Source: Phycisphaerae bacterium (GTDB taxonomy: Bacteria; Planctomycetota; Phycisphaerae; Tepidisphaerales; Tepidisphaeraceae). From it: 6,079 bases of DNA. Positions 3,848 through 6,079 of this stretch are shown here, in pieces. The stretch spans positions 1 through 6,079 of the forward strand of contig JAUJNJ010000155.1 of NCBI GenBank assembly GCA_030448225.1, in the 5' to 3' direction. A program made the translations under genes and the position numbers. The first letter of the stretch is position 1. The number at the start of each line of letters is the position of its first letter. The notes beneath the pieces are model-generated. The model worked only from the letters and a program-made list of their open reading frames with translations. It ran no database searches and was not told where the DNA came from.

Positions 3848-6064
3848 ATGCGTCTGTTCGGCCGCCTGTTCGCTTCGCCCGCCCGCGTGTCCCGTCCCGC
3901 CGCAAGCGCTCTCGCCCGCCCCGCCGGCAAGGCGTGTGGCGTCGAGGGGCTCGAGTCGCGCATCCTGTTCCACCTGGAGCTGGCCAGCGAGCTGCCCAAC
4001 ACCGCAGTGGCTCCGGGAACCGCCACGAGCGAGATCAACCTCGCCGCCCATTTCGACAACGAGGAGATTAACGGCACGATCGTCCGCTTCGCGACCGACT
4101 TGGGCAACATCGACATGGAGCTGTTCGACCGGGCCGCCCCGCAGACCGTGGCCAACTTCCTCGGGTACGTCAACCGGGGCGATTACAACAACACGTTCAT
4201 CCACCGCTCGGAGCCGGGCTTCGTGATTCAGGGCGGCGGGTTCCGGGCCGACCCGGACCTGGCTCAGATCACCACCAAGGTCCCCCAGCAGGCGCCCGTG
4301 CCCAACGAGTTCAGCCCGCAGCGATCGAACGTGCGCTCGACCGTGGCCATGGCCAAGCTGCCCGAAACTGCCCCCGGCGGTGGTCCCGACAGCGCCACCA
4401 GCGAGTTCTTCGTGAACCTCGAAGACAACAGCGCCAACCTGGACTTCCAGAACGGCGGGTTCACCGTCTTCGCCCGGGTGATTAACAATACGATGACCAC
4501 CGCCGACGCGATCGCCGGCCTGCCGCGGGTCAACACGCCCTTCCAGGGCATGCCGATCGAGGGCGAGGCGCCGCTCGATTCGTTCGGCGAGCTCGTCGGG
4601 GTGCCCAGCGCGTCGGTCATCCCCGAGGCGGGCCTGTTCAACTACACCGTGACCAGCACCAACCCGGCCGTGGTCACCGGCGCCGTCGAGAACGGCATTT
4701 TGCGGCTGACCTACGGCGCCGGCGCGACCGGCACGGCCGACGTCACCGTCACCGCCACCGACATCGACGGCACGACCGTGTCTGACACGTTCACCGCGGG
4801 CGTCGGCGTGCTCGACGTGCTGATCGGCAACGGCGGGGCCAAGGCCGCGACGTTTACCGACGCCGACGGCACCGTCGCGACGATCTCGCTCAAGGGCGGG
4901 GCGGGCACCCTCCGATTCACCGGCAGCAACCTCACTCAGGCCGACGCCAGGTCCGGCCGGACCGTGGCCGGGGACATCAACGACCTGGCGATCGACCTGA
5001 CCGGCACCGGGACGTCCGGGACCCTGACGGTCAAGGCGTCGGGCGGCGACGGGCTGATCAATATCCAGCGCCTGACCTCCGACGGCGGCATGAGGAGCAT
5101 CGCCGCCAGGCAGGTGAACGTCCTCGGCAGCGTGAACATCACGGGCAACGTGGCCAAGGCCGACTTCGCCGACGTGAGCAACTCGGAGCTGACCTTCGGC
5201 GGGTCCGGCGGGGGGCTGGCGCTGACCCTCCGCGACGCCAGCGGCAGCAACATCGTCTCGCAGATTCCCATCAAGTCGCTCAAGGCCAACTCGTTCGCCG
5301 GCGCCGGGCCGGAGGCCGGCGTCATCACCGCTCCGGGCCTCGGCAGCCTGACCGTCAACGGCGACTTCGGCGGCCAGCTCAATTTGGCGGGCCCGCTCGG
5401 CAGCGCCAGGATCGGCGGGGCGGCCAGCACGTTCCTGCCCTGGAACATCGCGGGCAGCGCCGGCAAGCTCGCGGTCGGCTCCACCGCCGAGGGCTTCGTC
5501 GCCGACTTCCTCGGCGGCATCGCCTCCCTGACCGTGGCCGGCAACCTGACCGGCGACATCGCCGCGCCCACCATCAGGACCCTCGCCGTGAAGGGCGACC
5601 TGACCGGCGCCAACCTGACGCTCACTGGCCCGGGCGCCGCGCTCGGCCGGGCCGCCGTCAGCGGCTCGATCACCAACTCCCGCATCCAGGCGACCAACGG
5701 CATCGGCGCCGTGACGGCCGGCGCGATCAACGGCAGCACGATCTACGCGGGCCTCACCACCGACGGCGGGGTTCTGCCCACGTCGCAGGGCGACCTCAAC
5801 CCCGGCCCGTCCGACATCAAGTCGGTGACGGTCAGAGGCGCCGGCGGCGCCCCCTCTTTCGTCAACTCGAACATGGCCGCCCGCACCATCGGCAAGCTTA
5901 ACCTCGGCGTCATCCAGCCCGGCAACGGCGGCGTGCCGTTCGGCGTCGCCGGCGACACGATCGCCGCTGTTACCGGCACCGGGTCCTCCCCGATCAGGCT
6001 GTCGAAGCTGAGTGAGCCCGCGCAGTCGCAGACGGATCAGGACTTTCTGGTGATGGTGCTGTAA
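3848..6064 (+). CDS. Probably exported cyclophilin-type peptidyl-prolyl isomerase with Ig-like and beta-repeat domains
   Basis: The gene encodes 738 residues. Residues 1-30 are basic, followed by GVEGLESRILF (31-41), an N-terminal segment I associate with planctomycete exported proteins; no classical hydrophobic signal peptide is obvious. Residues 76-230 form a cyclophilin domain that would isomerise peptidyl-proline bonds: FATDLGNIDMELF, then HRSEPGFVIQGGGF (119-132), then SEFFVN (185-190), then FTVFARV. Compared with human cyclophilin A, the catalytic Arg (R120), Phe60 (F125), Gln63 (Q128) and Phe113 (F188) equivalents are kept, while Met61 is Val and the His126 position is Phe (F205). Residues 260-320 look like an Ig/cadherin-type beta domain (VTVTATDIDGTTVSDTF). 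The remainder is Gly-, Ala- and Thr-rich with recurring strands such as SLTVNGDFGG (500-509), SLTVAGNLTG (560-569) and TLAVKGDLTG (578-587), suggesting a beta-solenoid or stacked beta repeats. No anchor helix is seen. The gene stands alone, with a Shine-Dalgarno site supporting the start. Confidence 0.88.
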   Translation: MRLFGRLFASPARVSRPAASALARPAGKACGVEGLESRILFHLELASELPNTAVAPGTATSEINLAAHFDNEEINGTIVRFATDLGNIDMELFDRAAPQTVANFLGYVNRGDYNNTFIHRSEPGFVIQGGGFRADPDLAQITTKVPQQAPVPNEFSPQRSNVRSTVAMAKLPETAPGGGPDSATSEFFVNLEDNSANLDFQNGGFTVFARVINNTMTTADAIAGLPRVNTPFQGMPIEGEAPLDSFGELVGVPSASVIPEAGLFNYTVTSTNPAVVTGAVENGILRLTYGAGATGTADVTVTATDIDGTTVSDTFTAGVGVLDVLIGNGGAKAATFTDADGTVATISLKGGAGTLRFTGSNLTQADARSGRTVAGDINDLAIDLTGTGTSGTLTVKASGGDGLINIQRLTSDGGMRSIAARQVNVLGSVNITGNVAKADFADVSNSELTFGGSGGGLALTLRDASGSNIVSQIPIKSLKANSFAGAGPEAGVITAPGLGSLTVNGDFGGQLNLAGPLGSARIGGAASTFLPWNIAGSAGKLAVGSTAEGFVADFLGGIASLTVAGNLTGDIAAPTIRTLAVKGDLTGANLTLTGPGAALGRAAVSGSITNSRIQATNGIGAVTAGAINGSTIYAGLTTDGGVLPTSQGDLNPGPSDIKSVTVRGAGGAPSFVNSNMAARTIGKLNLGVIQPGNGGVPFGVAGDTIAAVTGTGSSPIRLSKLSEPAQSQTDQDFLVMVL

Positions 6065-6079
6065 CCGAATTGCGAGTGA

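Noticed and set aside
4936..5739. A 267-codon minus-strand open frame inside the cyclophilin gene
   Set aside because: It is a mirror frame of the repetitive GC-rich coding sequence, rich in Pro, Ala and Val, with no domain or start signal.

Overview
The window is very GC-rich bacterial DNA, and several features suggest a planctomycete (phylum Planctomycetota, possibly class Phycisphaerae). These are a secreted-type protein opening with an 'ExLESRILF' segment, which I associate with planctomycete exported proteins; a CxCGKxF...CPxCG zinc-ribbon protein encoded next to a DUF2752 protein; and mostly weak or absent Shine-Dalgarno sites. The assignment comes from remembered family traits, not from a search.

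Layout. Positions 1-281 hold no convincing gene but contain a damaged copy of a short palindromic repeat (177-262). A strong sigma70-type promoter (282-309) then drives an 89-nt tRNA (323-411). This tRNA has a serine-like body with a long variable arm but a UGU (threonine) anticodon, and is the most unusual item here. Just downstream is a zinc-knuckle segment resembling the start of HNH nucleases (454-672), in frame with a small cupin gene (673-1035). An 18-bp perfect tandem duplication starts on the cupin stop codon. A predicted eight-helix membrane protein of unknown function follows (1167-1985).

On the minus strand, convergent with that gene, is a two-gene unit: a zinc-ribbon/membrane protein gene whose recognisable pieces lie in different reading frames (3156 to 2524, called a pseudogene), then a DUF2752 protein (2483 to 2034).

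The divergent intergenic region 3157-3847 contains a compact 112-bp MITE-like element (3409-3520). It has perfect 20-bp terminal inverted repeats, a perfect 36-bp internal palindrome and a possible 7-bp target duplication. The same family supplies the damaged copy near the tRNA.

The last third is one gene (3848-6064) for a 738-residue, probably exported protein: a cyclophilin-type peptidyl-prolyl isomerase domain, an Ig/cadherin-like beta domain and a long glycine-rich beta-repeat tail.

The genes do not form one obvious pathway, and I see no defence system, CRISPR array or complete transposon. The points worth following up are the chimeric-looking tRNA, the MITE-like family and the frame-scrambled gene.
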